64,000 nt of DNA from Piper betle (GCA_033002965.1 JAURVB010001841.1:16507-80506); one strand, 5' to 3'. Shown: positions 1 to 12,539, counted from the stretch's first letter. Translations and numbers: made by a program. Notes: generated by a model not told the origin, from the sequence alone.

Positions 1-462
1 GACATGCAAAAACTATACAAATTCATTTTCTTAAAAGATGCAAATAACCATTTTCCTTAAAAATGCAGAAGCCTGACCTATTAACATAGAATTAGCAGTA
101 AAAGAAAGCAATCTGCATAGAAATATGAACATTTATTTTCTAAAATAATTGTTTAAAGAACTGCATACACTTGACATATGCCATTCAAACAACTACAACA
201 TATAATATTATGAAGAGTAATTTTTCTCCATAAATAGCCAAAAAGAAAAGGATATTCAATTAAAGATTGAAGAAAAAAGGGGCGATCAGAACCTGTCGGG
301 ATTCATGTGTAACATCACAATATCAGTGGATTGACAGACATGAACATAATCATCACCTCGCCCCCATTCAACTCTCTTAATCCATCTACAACTAAGTACA
401 TATACAAAAAGTTAAAATCAAACTCAATCAACCAATAAACCGATTATTACAAACAAACATGC
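1..462. other. AT-rich non-coding stretch
   Basis: No convincing coding signal, repeat end or RNA gene is seen. The right part may be the 3' untranslated region of the small minus-strand reading frame that ends at 463. Confidence 0.4.
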
Positions 463-609
463 TCAGAACTTCTTAGAGGGATGTGTTGAACCGTCAGGAT
501 GAAGCTCCAAAGGAACCCCATCATCCGGAACACGAAAGCCTTCATCATTGCCAAAAATAAAACAGATAAAAAATCCAATGAAAAGACATGCAGAGATGGA
601 AATTTGTAT
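463..609 (-). other. Possible terminal exon or remnant of a small membrane peptide gene
   Basis: On the minus strand an open frame encodes a hydrophobic stretch followed by a polar tail ending GVPLELHPDGSTHPSKKF and a stop at 463-465. The composition looks protein-like, but no ATG lies in this frame. An ATG at about 594 is one base out of frame, so either a frameshift or an upstream splice is needed. Upstream on the same strand are a TATA-like CTATAAAT (695-702) and a plant 5'-UTR-type TAGGGTTT (727-735), which fits a promoter reading leftwards. I do not recognise the family. It could be a real small gene, a decayed one, or chance. Confidence 0.25.
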
Positions 610-694
610 CTACGGGGTTGAAATCGGGGAGACGACGTTTGCAGTTTGTGAGGATAGAGTGAAAGATTGCAGCTTTGGGGGGAGAAAGGAAGAA

Positions 695-735
695 ATTTAT
701 AGATGGGTGAAGAACGGGGAAGCAGGAAACCCTAA
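695..735 (-). promoter_or_regulatory. Putative TATA box and telo-box-like motif
   Basis: The minus strand reads TAGGGTTT at 727-735 and CTATAAAT at 695-702, about 90 bases upstream of the small reading frame. Motif content only; no expression evidence. Confidence 0.25.
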
Positions 736-1180
736 TTTGGAGAAGGTGGGCTTTTTTTCCACGTTCATCATGGGCCTGCAAGATTGTAGGTTTATTAATT
801 ATTATTTAATTAATGGATAAAGGTTTTACGGCGTTTATTTGCTGTTTTAATAGTGTAATTTATTTGCTATTTTAATGGTGTTGATTGGCACCATAATCAC
901 GCTTTCATTTTCTATTGACTTGAAATTAAAGAAATTTTCAAATTATGATCAAACAACCTTATGGTTTTATTGTTGGCATATTAGAAAAATCAAACCTTAT
1001 AACAAATTAACACTCATACTTTACATTGGTGCCAATTACATTATACGAGAGTTGATTTGAAATTCAATCAGCTTGACCAAGTTGGTGTCTACTTAAGTAT
1101 GGGCATATCTTTATTTTGAACAACGCATAATTAATTAGGTCCCGATTAATGAATTTTCCAACAAGCCTAGCTTTAAAACT

Positions 1181-1674
1181 TAGGGATACAACCAACCGAA
1201 CCGAACCGAGCCAAACAGGGATACTTTTGAATTCGTATATACTTCTTTATCAAGTATTGCTTGAGCGCTCACTGAGTTCTTTGATTTATTATAAGTCCAG
1301 CAATCCCGTGCAAAATTCATAGTGTTTGAATTTGGCTTATATGCGTCTCGCTATATTTTCCAGCCTGAGTCCAATGTTTGTACTTGGCTTGTATTCGATT
1401 TATATATAATCAAAATATCTTTCCAACACTATATAAGTTTAATGTGACTTCAATAATATTAACGAACCGTATCGAACCGAATATTTTTTCGAGTTTAAAC
1501 ACATCAAACATCGAATTTCGAGCTAAGCTGAGCCGAACACTCCTTAGTTCAAACTCTGTTCATTGTTCAACGAGTTATATATTTTGTGCCGAGTATTTTT
1601 CGAGCACGAGTTTCAGCCGAATCGAGCCGAATGCATAATGCATCGCGAACCGGTTTGACTTGTTTACACCCCTA
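1181..1674. mobile_element. hAT-like miniature element (TAGGG termini)
   Basis: The segment starts TAGGGATACAACCAACCGAAC and its far end, read on the other strand, is TAGGGGTGTAAACAAGTC, an imperfect terminal inverted repeat with the TAGGG start common in this window. The interior is rich in CGAACCGAGC-type words. Flanking octamers (TTAAAACT and CAAAAACC) match at 5 of 8 positions, weak evidence for an old 8-bp target duplication. There is no coding capacity, so it would be non-autonomous. Confidence 0.5.
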
Positions 1675-2237
1675 CAAAAACCTTGAATAGCCACCCCGTA
1701 TCAATTAGTAAACATATCCATCTCCACCACACCTTTGTAGGTGAACAACGTCGAACTGCCGGGGCCTTAGTTCTTCTCACCACCAAGAGATACGTTATGC
1801 ACACCGGTTTTAAGTGGTAGCAATAACTAATAAAGCCTGATAAATGGCATAGAGTTGTCTGAGAATAGGTATCTGCTAATAACAGTTATATGCTGACTTA
1901 AGATGGCACCTTCCAGTAACTCGAAAACCAGGTAAATCAGGTGCACCTGTCATCATGATGCTGCTAATACAGAGCAAACTTCATTGACACATAATAAAAA
2001 TTTTCCCACTATAAAGAGTAAAAACTAGGTATTCAGGAGCGTTTGATCAAAAGACACTGTTGGAAGTGGGCATTCGTCGGTCCGTTATACATATCGAAGC
2101 AACAGGGTACTATTTCTGGTATAAAGTTTAATGAAATAGAGAAAGAAGGAAAACATTAAAATGTTAGGGTAAGAATGGGTACCGAGGAGGGGGTCTGTAA
2201 AATAAATTCGGTGAATTAGTTACCCTTGTTGGCAGTC

Positions 2238-2826
2238 TCACTGAAAAATGCTTGCTACTCACGGAACCATCATCATGAACACGCCAAACGGTCTCTCCCA
2301 GGAGGTTGGCCACTGTCAACTGAGGGAAGTAGTTCTTCTCCTTCCCTGGAACGATGTTGATAACAATCACTTCCTGAAATAAGCCGCTTGACAATCTCTC
2401 AATTGCAGGAGGGCTGTCGGTACATATATCATCGTATCAATAGAAAGATGAGAAATGATACTGACAAAATAGATTTTCCAGGTTAAACAAGAACTTTCTG
2501 ATTGGCACAGTACAGGCAAACTCATAACCATCCCTTCAAAACTTAATCGCGTAAAAACTGCATGTGTACAACATGCATAAACTTCCCGTGCTCCCTCTTG
2601 ATGAAGTAGTTCAGCAACTTTGATAATTGTACCTAGATAACACCACAAGTACTTGAAATCGACATAGCAGGAAATACAAATTTTTACCTTAAAATTTGAA
2701 GTGGTGTTATAAACAATCAGACATAGTCCGTTAAAACATTCAGAATGAAAGGAGATAACAACCAAAAACCAGTAAGATCACTTTGGGCATACCTGCGGTG
2801 TCAATCATATCATCCACCATAATAGC
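2238..2826 (-). pseudogene. Ribose-phosphate pyrophosphokinase (PRPP synthetase) 3' fragment
   Basis: Three minus-strand blocks encode the C-terminal third of a PRPP synthetase, the enzyme making PRPP from ribose-5-phosphate and ATP. Block 1 (2793-2826) carries MVDDMIDTAG, the PRPP-binding loop, followed by a GT donor. Block 2 (2551-2632) reads GTIIKVAELLHQEGAREVYA and on to CTHAVF. Block 3 (2238-2413) reads SPPAIERLSSGLFQEV through NLLGETVWRVHDD. Exon phases agree between blocks 1 and 2. The copy is broken: everything N-terminal of block 1 is missing, the donor after block 2 is not GT, two residues are missing after YFPQLTV, and a small insertion shifts the frame just before the expected SIFQ-stop ending. 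Retained introns show DNA-level copying rather than retroposition. Confidence 0.8.
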
Positions 2827-3236
2827 ATTAAAATGCATTATTGTAAATAGCCAATATCTTTCGACTATAAGCTCTCGGACTGAAAGTAGCCTACGAAAAT
2901 AGCACATAAGCTTATGTATATTAGCTTATCTAATAAGTTGGCTGGCCGTTACCATTTCCACATTCACATATAACTGGCCAGCTTACTGTGCCAAACTGAA
3001 AGGAGTAGTTGAGTGAATATTTCAATTAAAAGGCATGAACGACCATAGCATGCAGTACCCAATGCACACACAAGAAACGTGTGAAAAAGTGAGACCAAAC
3101 TAGTAAATGGATTATAAGTTCGTTGGACCTGAAGATGAGAAGGGAAGGAATCTCAATCGAAATTAAAATGATAAGCAATCCATGACCATTTGGGATTAGA
3201 CGGATGATGGAGGGACGGGTGATGGATGATAATGAA

Positions 3237-4199
3237 TAGGGGGTGTCTATGGATGCGAACACTCCTTTGCCGTTTCCGTTCGCATCCGTGTTCAAGTCAC
3301 AAATTATTGCGGACACCATTGTGTCGGTCTCAGTGTCCGCAAAATTTGTGTGGACACCATCTGTGTCATCTGCATTCTTGTCCTTCCGTTTCCATGTTCA
3401 CAAAATTATTACGGACACTATCTGTGTTCGTGTCTGCAAAATTTTGCGGATTCCATCCATGCTCATCCGCATCCTCGCCGTCCGCATCCGTGCCTGCAAA
3501 ATTATTGTAAGCATTATATGTGTTTGTGTCTACAAAATTTTTGTAGATGCCTATACCTGTATGAGCAGACATAGACATAAATACTGATATTACATAAACT
3601 AATATGAACCATAAAATTAACATAAATAAAAAACTTCAAGCTCAAAAATAAATAAAAGGGGATGTATTTTACATAAATATAAATTTACTAATTTGTTTTA
3701 AATGGATCTAATTTATATATTTTCCAATTTTTATATCCTAACCCCAAGATACACTCTTCTCTTTCACTACACACCTAGAATTTTTAATGCAATTGGTAAG
3801 TCAACAAAATATTCTTAATTATACAAAATATTCTTAATTATACAAAATATTTTTGTTTGAAAATATAACATAAATTTCGAGGTTAAAATAACTTTTATTT
3901 CATCCTACACCTCTATGATTTATAATAAATGTTGTAGGCATCTACAATTTAGTCAATCACATTATTCAAAATATTAATCATCTTTTAATCTATATAAATC
4001 AAATGAACGTTATTCATACCTTAGAAAATAATATTAGACAAGAAGAAACTATTTTAATTTTGGCTTTGACAAGTTGTAGAGCTTGTCCGTGTATGGACCC
4101 TATTTTAATGTCCCCAAAGCATTTGCGGATTGTCCGTAATTTATATACGGATCGCGGATGCAAACAGATGCAGGCGTTAGTGGCTTTTGGTCACCCCTA
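3237..4199. mobile_element. hAT-like non-autonomous element with 8-bp target duplication
   Basis: The element begins TAGGGGGTGTCTATGG and its other end reads TAGGGGTGACCAAAAG on the opposite strand. It is flanked by ATAATGAA (3229-3236) and ATAATGAT (4200-4207), a 7-of-8 match giving the 8-bp target duplication expected of the hAT superfamily. The subterminal region (3245-3530) is full of variants of GCGGACACC and GCAAAATT words; CGGATTGTCCGTAA and related words recur near 4125-4165. No transposase is encoded. Open frames inside it come from the repeats. Confidence 0.75.
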
Positions 4200-4249
4200 A
4201 TAATGATGATCTGAGTGACGGTTGAAATGATAAATCAAGTGCAATATGG

Positions 4250-5950
4250 GTTACAATGGATCATGGTTGCACAAATTAGAATCAGAATCGGAATCGGCCA
4301 TTGATAGAGTTGGAATCGAAATCGGAATCGGTATAAATTGCGACAGGAATCGGGTTCAGCTGAATCGACCTGAATTGGTCCAAATTGGTCATATACAAAA
4401 ATTTGACAACTCATAACATAAATACCTAAAATACATAATTATATAATTTTTTAACATAAATACACAAATTTATAATTTAATACAAGTACAAAGAGTATCA
4501 CAATTTATCATCACCATACTTCAATATCATGAAGTATAATATTTGATATACTAACAATTTGCACAATCTCATTTGGAAAAGCAGGCAAATTTGCACGCAC
4601 CAACAATTTGCACAACACGACAATTTACACAGCATATAATTTGCACAACACAATAATTTGCACAACACATAATCAATCTTCCTCTGTGACAATTTGCACA
4701 GCTCAAGCAATTTGGACGCATGAACAAAATGAAAAAATTCGCACAACTCAAGCAATTTGGACGCATGACCAAAAATTGTAGTTGTGCAAATTCTGCACAG
4801 CTCAAGCCATATTTGCATAGCACAACCAAATTTTGCACAAGCATCAACACAATTCTTTGCATAGAAAAATTTGACATACCGAATTTGCACACCACATAGA
4901 AATTTATGAAAAATTTGACATACAAATTTGCATAGCACATACCAATTCAGCACGGCACATAACATCAAATTTGGCATACGAATTCTGATCATAAATCCCA
5001 AATTAGCAATGAAAAAATTGCAAAGCACCGCCAACAATTTGCACATCCCGTTAGAGCTGAGGTGCACTCGCTCCATCTTTGTGAAGCATAGCCATCAACT
5101 TGCAACATTCAATTCCAACAAAAAATCCAACCTCATACTGAATTGGCCGGAGGTCGGATGGCCCGGTCGGCGGCGAAGTCTCATTTCCACATGACGATGC
5201 TGGCTGGTCAGTAGTCGAGGTCGGATGCCCCGGTGGCGAGCTGAAGTCGGAGTCAAGGTCGGCGCCCGTTCGTCAGTAGCCGAGGCCTAGTGTGCGAGGT
5301 CGGATGCCCCGGTCGAAGTCCGAGGTCAGAGTCGAGGCAGCACGGCGGAGGGGGAACGCGGAGGCAGCAGGGCGGAAGCGAGCCCGAGCTTCCACAGTCG
5401 ATGCTCGGCTCGGTCAGAGCTCGAGTGTTGGAGTCGAGGTCAGAGCCCGGCCGGAGCTCGAGGTCGGAGCCGAGGAAGCATGGCAGAGGGCGAGAACGCA
5501 GATCGGCGGAGGGCGGAAACGAGTTCTGGTGCCTACAGTGATGTCGGCGGCCCGGAGCGGAGGTCGGAAGCGGAGGTCAGAGCCTGGCTCGGAGCCGAGG
5601 TTCGGTGTCGTAGGCAGCACGACGGAGGGCGTGGCGGTGTGGCGGCTGAGGGCGGAAAGCGGCGGCGAGGGGGAAAACGCGGCGGCGGAGTGGGGGGGGG
5701 TAAGTTTTAGGTTTTTAAAATCAAAATTCCAATTTTACCAATGCTTAAGTAATTTAATAAATATCATACCTAGGGTATTTTAGTCATTTACCCTAAAAAC
5801 CGATTCTTCCTGATTTACCCTGATTCCAAATCGGATTTAACTCCTTCGGAATCGGGGTAAATCGGCCGAGTTAGTCGCCGATATTCGGGGCCGACCGATT
5901 CGACCCCAAAATCGGATCGGTAAGCTGCCACTCCGTGCAATAGTGCAATG
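4250..5950. repeat. Composite repeat with a TTTGCACA array and a GC-rich core
   Basis: The left end (4270-4380) repeats GAATCGGAATCGG words, and complementary CCGATT words occur at the right end (5800-5930), so these may be ends of one element. Between them lies an irregular array of the word AATTTGCACA with spacers (4550-5060), then a strongly GC-rich block (5140-5710) built from GGTCGGA and GAGGTCGGAG variants. Open frames through both blocks have extreme low-complexity composition and are not credible proteins. No target duplication could be fixed. Confidence 0.4.
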
Positions 5951-8815
5951 GATAAGTTCCCATCAGGACATGAACAAGTGACTAGCAAAGTTTCTTCTAG
6001 AAATTCATAAAAAGTGGTCACTATTGGGAGGAGATCTCGGAGAGATCCCGAAAACACTGAGATCTCAGATATACAAATATTAATAATAATTTTATATATA
6101 ATATTTATTAATATATACTATTTAGTTTAAATTAAAAATCACAAATAAATGATCCTTTAGCCTAAATACACTTTCACATTTCTCTTTTTTAACAATAGTT
6201 GCATATATTTATCTTATGACTTTATTTTTTAATAATTTATAAAATTCACACGATTAAATTAAACAAATATAAATTACGTATACAAAAATATCTAAAGTCA
6301 AAAGTAAACATATTAAATAAAAAATTCACAAAAATTATTTACAATTTAAAAGATTTATTAAAAGTTCAGATTAATTTATAAAAATTATTTACAATAAATA
6401 ATTTTTAAAATATTTTAAATAAATATTCATAGTAATATTTAACTTTTTTGAAGTAACCAATTATATGTGCATTTATCTATGGGTGATAAAAGATAAAATG
6501 CAAACAAGTTTTTTAATTTGTTTGAATAAAAATTGTTATATGTATATATAAATATAATATTTTAATGTATATAAATAAAATTCTTTCAAATATATTTGTC
6601 TTCCTCTTCTCCCCGCCCATAATCATCCTCAGTCGCCTTCCTCTCCCTCCCCCATCGTCAACCTGTTGCCTCATTCCCTTTACTGCTTTTGTCGGGTCTG
6701 CTGAGTTGAGGGTGGAGATGTATGAAGTCAATAGTGGAGTGATGTGGGGGGTAAAGGGCACCGACAATATGTTCTTTTTGTTCAATAGGATCCTGCTAGC
6801 CAACAATAGAACAAGATGATTTTGAAACTTTTTTTTTAATCTTGTAATCATTTTTGTTAAAAACCAAGGTTTTGGGGTGCTTTTTGATAATTGTGATATT
6901 TAAATACTTAACAACTTAATAAGAGTTTAAAATTGAATTGTGGAATCTTAAACTCATTGAAGTGGTAAAAGTCTATTCTTTAAATTATTGAGTTTGTTAA
7001 ATTGCAATATGTATATGTTTGTAAAAATTTTAAAAGACCAGGTCAACTCTGGGCTTGCCACAACTCCTTTATTAGAGGATCAAATTTGAAAAATCATCTA
7101 CATGTCCATAATGTATCAAGACCTTATTAGTGCATAGGTTCGTTGGGCTAGCAAAAGAAATATAAATGGTATGAAAATTTTAAATGATCAACTTATTAAA
7201 ACTAGTATATATATAATGTTTTTTAAAAAAATTAATACTTTCATAATATATTTTCATTCTATATAATCATGATTAATTTATATGGCCTACTCATGTGCTC
7301 TCCAATAAGTAAAGAAAAAAATTCTCTATTTTTCTTATCTTCATTAATTAATCAATTATATTATCTTATAATGTGTTTCTCTTCGAAACTCTTAGATTTT
7401 CCATTAGTATTGGTTCGAAGATCCACAGAATAGGTGGAGATATATAAATAATAATACTCATTAATTACTGAAATTTTCAAAGCTATCATCAAGATTATTT
7501 AATGGGTGTTGATTTGCAAATAATTGATTAGATTTTGGAGTCATATTAGTTAAAAGACCTCACAGCTGATTACTACTCTTATCATAAACAAGTTTCAACA
7601 AAGGGGCAATTACTATAAAACCATTTTAATAGATAGTTGTGCTTGAAACCGAATAAAAAGCTAGCTTATTGTTATAAACAAAATTATTAAATAATGAATT
7701 GCATTGAGGAATAAAAAAAGGACAAACAGAGAAAATTTTGCACGCATTCACATATGGATATGCTTCTACGTGTCATCGCATATTGTTATGGATAAGCTTC
7801 TACGTGTCACATATATGGGAAGTGAGGCCTTGTATGACATCATCGATGACATGCTTATCAGTGTCTCGTGGGCCCCTATGAATTGGGTGGTGTAACAATT
7901 ATTTATGACGTGCACAGTTTCATTTGCATGCGCTTCTCTGTGTGCCCCTCCTTAAAACTTGGTGGAAGATAGAAAATAAAATTAAGTGAATAAGAAAAAG
8001 AAAAATAAAGAAATTAATCTTTTATTATTTCCTCTCGTGTGTTAGACTAGAAAGAAAGAAAATTTTACGTAGTATTATTCTTACTTTCACTCTCCTTATT
8101 TTATATTTGTAAAAAAATAATTATGAAAAAAAATTATATCAAGAGATTTATTTTTCTCACATTTTCTTGAAAATTAAACAAACAAAAATATAAGAAAATA
8201 CAATTGTTTTTCTCTTTTTCACAATCCAAACATATCCTAAATTGTGGATTCGAGTCATTGACACTGTTTGATTATTGATATAAACAGCCACCATTAATGG
8301 CATGCGGAGCTTCCCATTCTCATTTCAGAACAGAAGAAAAAGTGAGAATAAAAGTGTACATATTCTATCACTAAGACTTTTCAAAACTAGAAGAGAAACA
8401 TGGTGTGAAGAACATACGCTGCTTCATGGCCCATGGACCATGGGTCCATCATTTTGTTCTTGTATTGGCCTGGAGGCTCTCTATGAAAAGAGGGAACCTT
8501 CTTGTAACTTTGATTTTTTTTTCAACATGAACCTCTTGAACTTTGTCATTTCTTGATCACACACAATACATACCAAGCCACAAAGTCAAAACAATCTCAT
8601 AATCTGCAGACAGGAAACACAACAAGACAGAGTGAAATTTGTTGTTTCATTAGATCATTTCAACATAGGAGTACAAGACTTTAATAAGAGTCTCAATCCA
8701 TGAATCATCAGATGCATAATGAAGTCCCCTTCCTCACTTTACATGTTCAAACCTCAATTTGTTACCTCCGCTCAAAACCAAATTTGACTGGCATAAACAT
8801 AATGTGTATATATAC
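5951..8815. other. Long AT-rich intergenic region
   Basis: Mostly A/T runs with short open frames lacking protein-like composition. I see no gene, no RNA gene and no clear element ends. It separates the repeat block from the transporter gene's 3' end. Confidence 0.5.
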
Positions 8816-8817
8816 AT

Positions 8818-8819
<2 letters not shown>

Positions 8820-8857
<38 letters not shown>
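8820..8857. repeat. (TA)n microsatellite
   Basis: An uninterrupted run of alternating T and A, about 19 units, located about 160 bases beyond the stop codon of the transporter gene, probably in or just past its 3' UTR. Confidence 0.9.
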
Positions 8858-8861
<4 letters not shown>

Positions 8862-9017
8862 TAGATTAGAACAGTACTTTTTATTGAATGAGCCCTAGCC
8901 AAGCTACTCAATTTTTGTACATCCTCCCAATCAAATTGTGAGAATTAGTAATCCCCATACTTGAGGAACAATGTGGTGACCAAGCCATGCACTTAAACCT
9001 CTCCATTAGCATCTTCC

Positions 9018-12000
9018 TCACCACTGGATATTTTCTTCTTCATTCCTTCCTTGAAGCTTGATGCACTTGTACCACTTAGCACAAGCAATGTAGATGAAGA
9101 AATTGACAGTGGTAAGGGCAGCAAGGAGGAAGTAGAACCTATCCAGATGGCCCTTGTTGAGGTTTCCAGGGATCCATCCAGGTCTGTCATCACCTGTGGT
9201 GATCTCCATAACCAGGCTCACCAGCAAGCTGCTAACGTAGTTCCCCAGGGAAATGGAGGTCATGCACAGGGCACTACCAAAGCTTTTGAGCCCATCTGGT
9301 GCCTGCCCGTTGAAGAACTCCAGCTGCCCAACATACATAAACACCTCAGAAGCTCCAATCAATGTGTATTGAGGGATTTGCCACATGATGCTGAGCGAAC
9401 TAGACTCTTGACAGTGCTTGCAATTGGCATCTGCATATTTCAACCTGTAGATCTCCACTGTCCCAGCTGAAACCATGGCTAAGATGGCAATGATAAGTCC
9501 AACGCCCATCCTCTCCAACTCCGTGAGTCCTCTGTTTCTTACTCTATACAACAATTGGGTTAATGACCCTTCTGTATAGGAAGATGAAGGTGGCAACACT
9601 GAGGATGTCAAAGGCAGACATGCTTGCAGCTGGGATTCTGAAGTTTGAGATGGTTGTGGTCATGGCTGCTCCTTGCTCCACAAAGAGTGAGGCCATTTGA
9701 GTGAAAACCACAGAGTAGAGGATGGTGCAGAGCCAGATTGGGAGGAGTCTCAATATGCATTTCACTTCCTCCACTTGAGTCACTGGGCATAGGCGCCAGG
9801 GGTTCTGAACCAGCTCTTGGTCCTTGTTCAAATCCTTTGTAGTGATCACTGCAGCTTTGTCCAAAAACCTGTGCCATAACATTGTGACTTGTTAACATGC
9901 GAACAATGTTTAACTTTAACCATATGAGAATTTCTTACATAGGATAAGTGAATTCTCACTTGAACCCGGTGGTATGTAGCATCTTTCTTCCTGCTTTAGA
10001 CTCACATTCCATCAGATTCAATCTCGTATAGATCATCATCCCCACTTTGGTGTCATCTCCACCCTCCATTTCTTCACTGCAGCCACAAGAACTTGGCTGA
10101 CCCTAGGAAGTGGGTTCCCACCTGGTTTGAAGTGTCTATACCTCATGGGTCCCACAGAGAAAGAGTACCAAGGCAAGGAAGGCTGACCCACCAGAGGCCC
10201 AGAAGCCCAAGGCCCACATCCCCCCATCCTCAAAGTAGCCAAGGATTGTGTTGGAGAAGAGGGAGCCCAGGTTGAGGGCCAAGTAGAAGAAGCTAAAGAA
10301 GGCCACCTTAGATTGGCCCTCCTTCTTGTCCTCTTCATCAAACTGATCTGCCCCGAATGTTGCGATCGACGGCTGGTATCCTCCGTTCCCCAGGGCGATC
10401 AAATAGATCGCCAGATAGAACACCCCAATCTCCACGGTGGTGTGCGACCCGCACCGGGTGAGCTGGTCCCCACATCCGGCCGGTTTTACTAGAAATAGGT
10501 AAGATGACAAAGAGAGCAACACCAATCCCTGCAATTAAAATAAATATACTAATAAAAATGTGATTGTAAATTTTCAATAGTCTTGGCACTTGTCCTAAAA
10601 CCGGTTAGAAAAGAGAATTATTAAAATATTTATTGTAACATTAATAAAACTCATTATGAAATTACAGACCTACCCAAGTGCTTAGTCTTTATGCACCGAG
10701 ATACCCTATTAAACTTAATCAGAAATACATCACACATTCTTCATATATTTGTTTACATTTGGTGATTTAGTCACTGGGGGTGGCATTTGCACAAACATGC
10801 GTGTTGAATGGAAACATTGTAAGGTGGGCATAATCAAAGAATGTGATAAATAAACTAAAGTAGATACCCAAAGGCTGTGAGGCATGGCAATCAAGTAAAT
10901 TATTGTACCAGGACAAAGATGACTTGGAAGATGGCACAGGTCTTATATCGTCCCCAGTAGGAGTCACTAAGGAAGGCGCCAACAAGGGAGAAGATGTAGA
11001 CAGTGCCGGTCCATTTGCTAACGTTGTTGGCCGCCTCGGCGTTGTCTTGTTGCAGCACTCTGGTGAGGAACAGCACCAGGTTCACCCCCACCCCAAAGAA
11101 TGCAAGCGTTGCCAGCCCTTGATTCACTGTTACATGTTGTCCATATTCAACATGAGTTAAAACCCACTTTTGATAGTGGTAGAAAGTGTCAAATCCATAT
11201 CAGACCAGAGTTGGAAATTAGCAGAGAAGAAGGAAGCTTCTCCATGGCTACTAGAGCAGAGTGGTGTTAAGAGAGCTAGATCAGCTAATGCAGTGTATTG
11301 TTCCATCTACAATTTCTCTGTGTGACGCGGGCCACTTCTTGCCTCTTTGTTCTAGCTGACAAGCTTCCTTTGGGTAGCTTTTCTTCTTTTCTCTTTTTAT
11401 CTTTTGCTTAACGGGGAAGAAAAGTTTTGTTCTTTGGCCTTAAAATGCTCATGTCCATTTTTTAGGGAATATTGTGTAACAAATCAAGAGTAATCAAGGG
11501 GTATCACAAAAATGTTTAAAGTGTTTTTTACATCTAATTTGGAGATGAAATTGAAAACTAGGAAAGAGACGAATATGAACAAGCTTCCTATCAAAGCAAT
11601 AAAAGGGTCATCAACATTACTGTCGAAGTTGACCAAACACTCTTTTCCATGGCATGCTGAGTTGTTGTTATCTACCACGCGTGCGACGTGGCCGCTAACA
11701 GTGATATATATTAGCACACAATATCACATGGTGTATGCATGCAAATACTTATATTCACAAACAAAAAGCATTATTGATGAAATTCAAATAGTTATAGTTA
11801 TTAAGTCGAGATTAAAATATGTACCAAGTACGAGAATTCCAGCTTCCCAGCCACCACTTCTTCCTCTGATAGCTGATCTTCCATGTCGATCAACAGAACC
11901 ATCTTGTGTAAATTCTTCTTCTACTTGTTTGTTGGTCATCTCCTTCCTTTTGGGCGCTTCTCCCAGTTCAATCATCATCATCTCCTGCACACAACCCATA

Positions 12001-12295
12001 ATAACTCACATCTTAAGCTTTGCAAGAATGCTTGTCACACACACGACACATATATATGTCAACACATGGATGCTCTCCTATATGTAGACCAATATAATAT
12101 CACGGAACACGCACTATTGTTAGGTCCTATTCGCTTCACGAATAATCAATGAAGGCATGCAAAGGCTTGGACAAGAACAGTTAGATAATGCAAAGAAATA
12201 CCATAACATGAGTGATTTACTCATATTAATGCATGGTTCTCATGGATGGAGCAAATATTTGATCAAACGCTGACCTGGTGGGGATTGGCCTCCAT
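9018..12295 (-). pseudogene. NPF7.3/NRT1.5-like MFS transporter, frameshifted
   Basis: Five exons join with GT/AG borders and matching phases: 12275-12295, 11825-11984, 10909-11126, 9960-10528 and 9018-9868. They give about 605 codons, close to the Arabidopsis NPF7.3 length. Conserved blocks include NQGLATLAFFGVGVNL, NNVSKWTGTVYIFSLVGAFL, IALGNGGYQP and FGADQFDEED, then NPWRLCPVTQVEEVKCIL and GASEVFMYVGQLEFFN. NPF proteins are 12-helix plasma-membrane carriers; NRT1.5-type members work in nitrate and potassium loading of xylem. As in that subgroup, helix 1 carries NQGLATLAFFG and no ExxER proton-coupling motif. Four +1 insertions break the frame, near 10147, 10038, 10008 and 9547; removing them restores one continuous frame. 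It is either a young pseudogene or a real gene with assembly errors. The start is the 7-codon first exon (M-E-A-N-P-H-Q); an ATG at the head of exon 2 is an alternative. Confidence 0.85.
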
Positions 12296-12404
12296 TGATG
12301 CCAAGTTGGTGAGCTCTTTGTAACCACTCTGGGAGCTAGCTGGCTACAGTTGCTTCAAGTGGAAGAAGAAGAGATAGGAGAGAAGAGAGGAGGTGGTGAA
12401 GAAG

Positions 12405-12430
12405 GGCGCTGGTGTGGGATATATATGAGG
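12405..12430 (-). promoter_or_regulatory. TATA-like motif upstream of the NPF gene
   Basis: The minus strand reads CATATATATCC about 120 bases upstream of the proposed start at 12295, a reasonable core-promoter position. Sequence resemblance only. Confidence 0.3.
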
Positions 12431-12539
12431 AAGGGGTCTGAATGGAGGGCTGAGATTTTAGAAGTGTATAGTAATGAATGGAGAAACCCATATGACAAAT
12501 TATCCAAAGTGGAGAGATATGCAGCAGCCATTTGCTAGA

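Noticed and set aside
4498..5076. 192-codon Cys/Leu-rich minus-strand frame with repeats
   Set aside because: It is the translation of the TTTGCACA array and looks repetitive for that reason. Not supported as a repeat protein.
4200..5950. Single transposon with defined ends
   Set aside because: GAATCGG words occur at both ends, but no matching inverted termini or target duplication could be fixed.
9051..9470. 139-codon plus-strand frame
   Set aside because: Antisense shadow of NPF exon 5.
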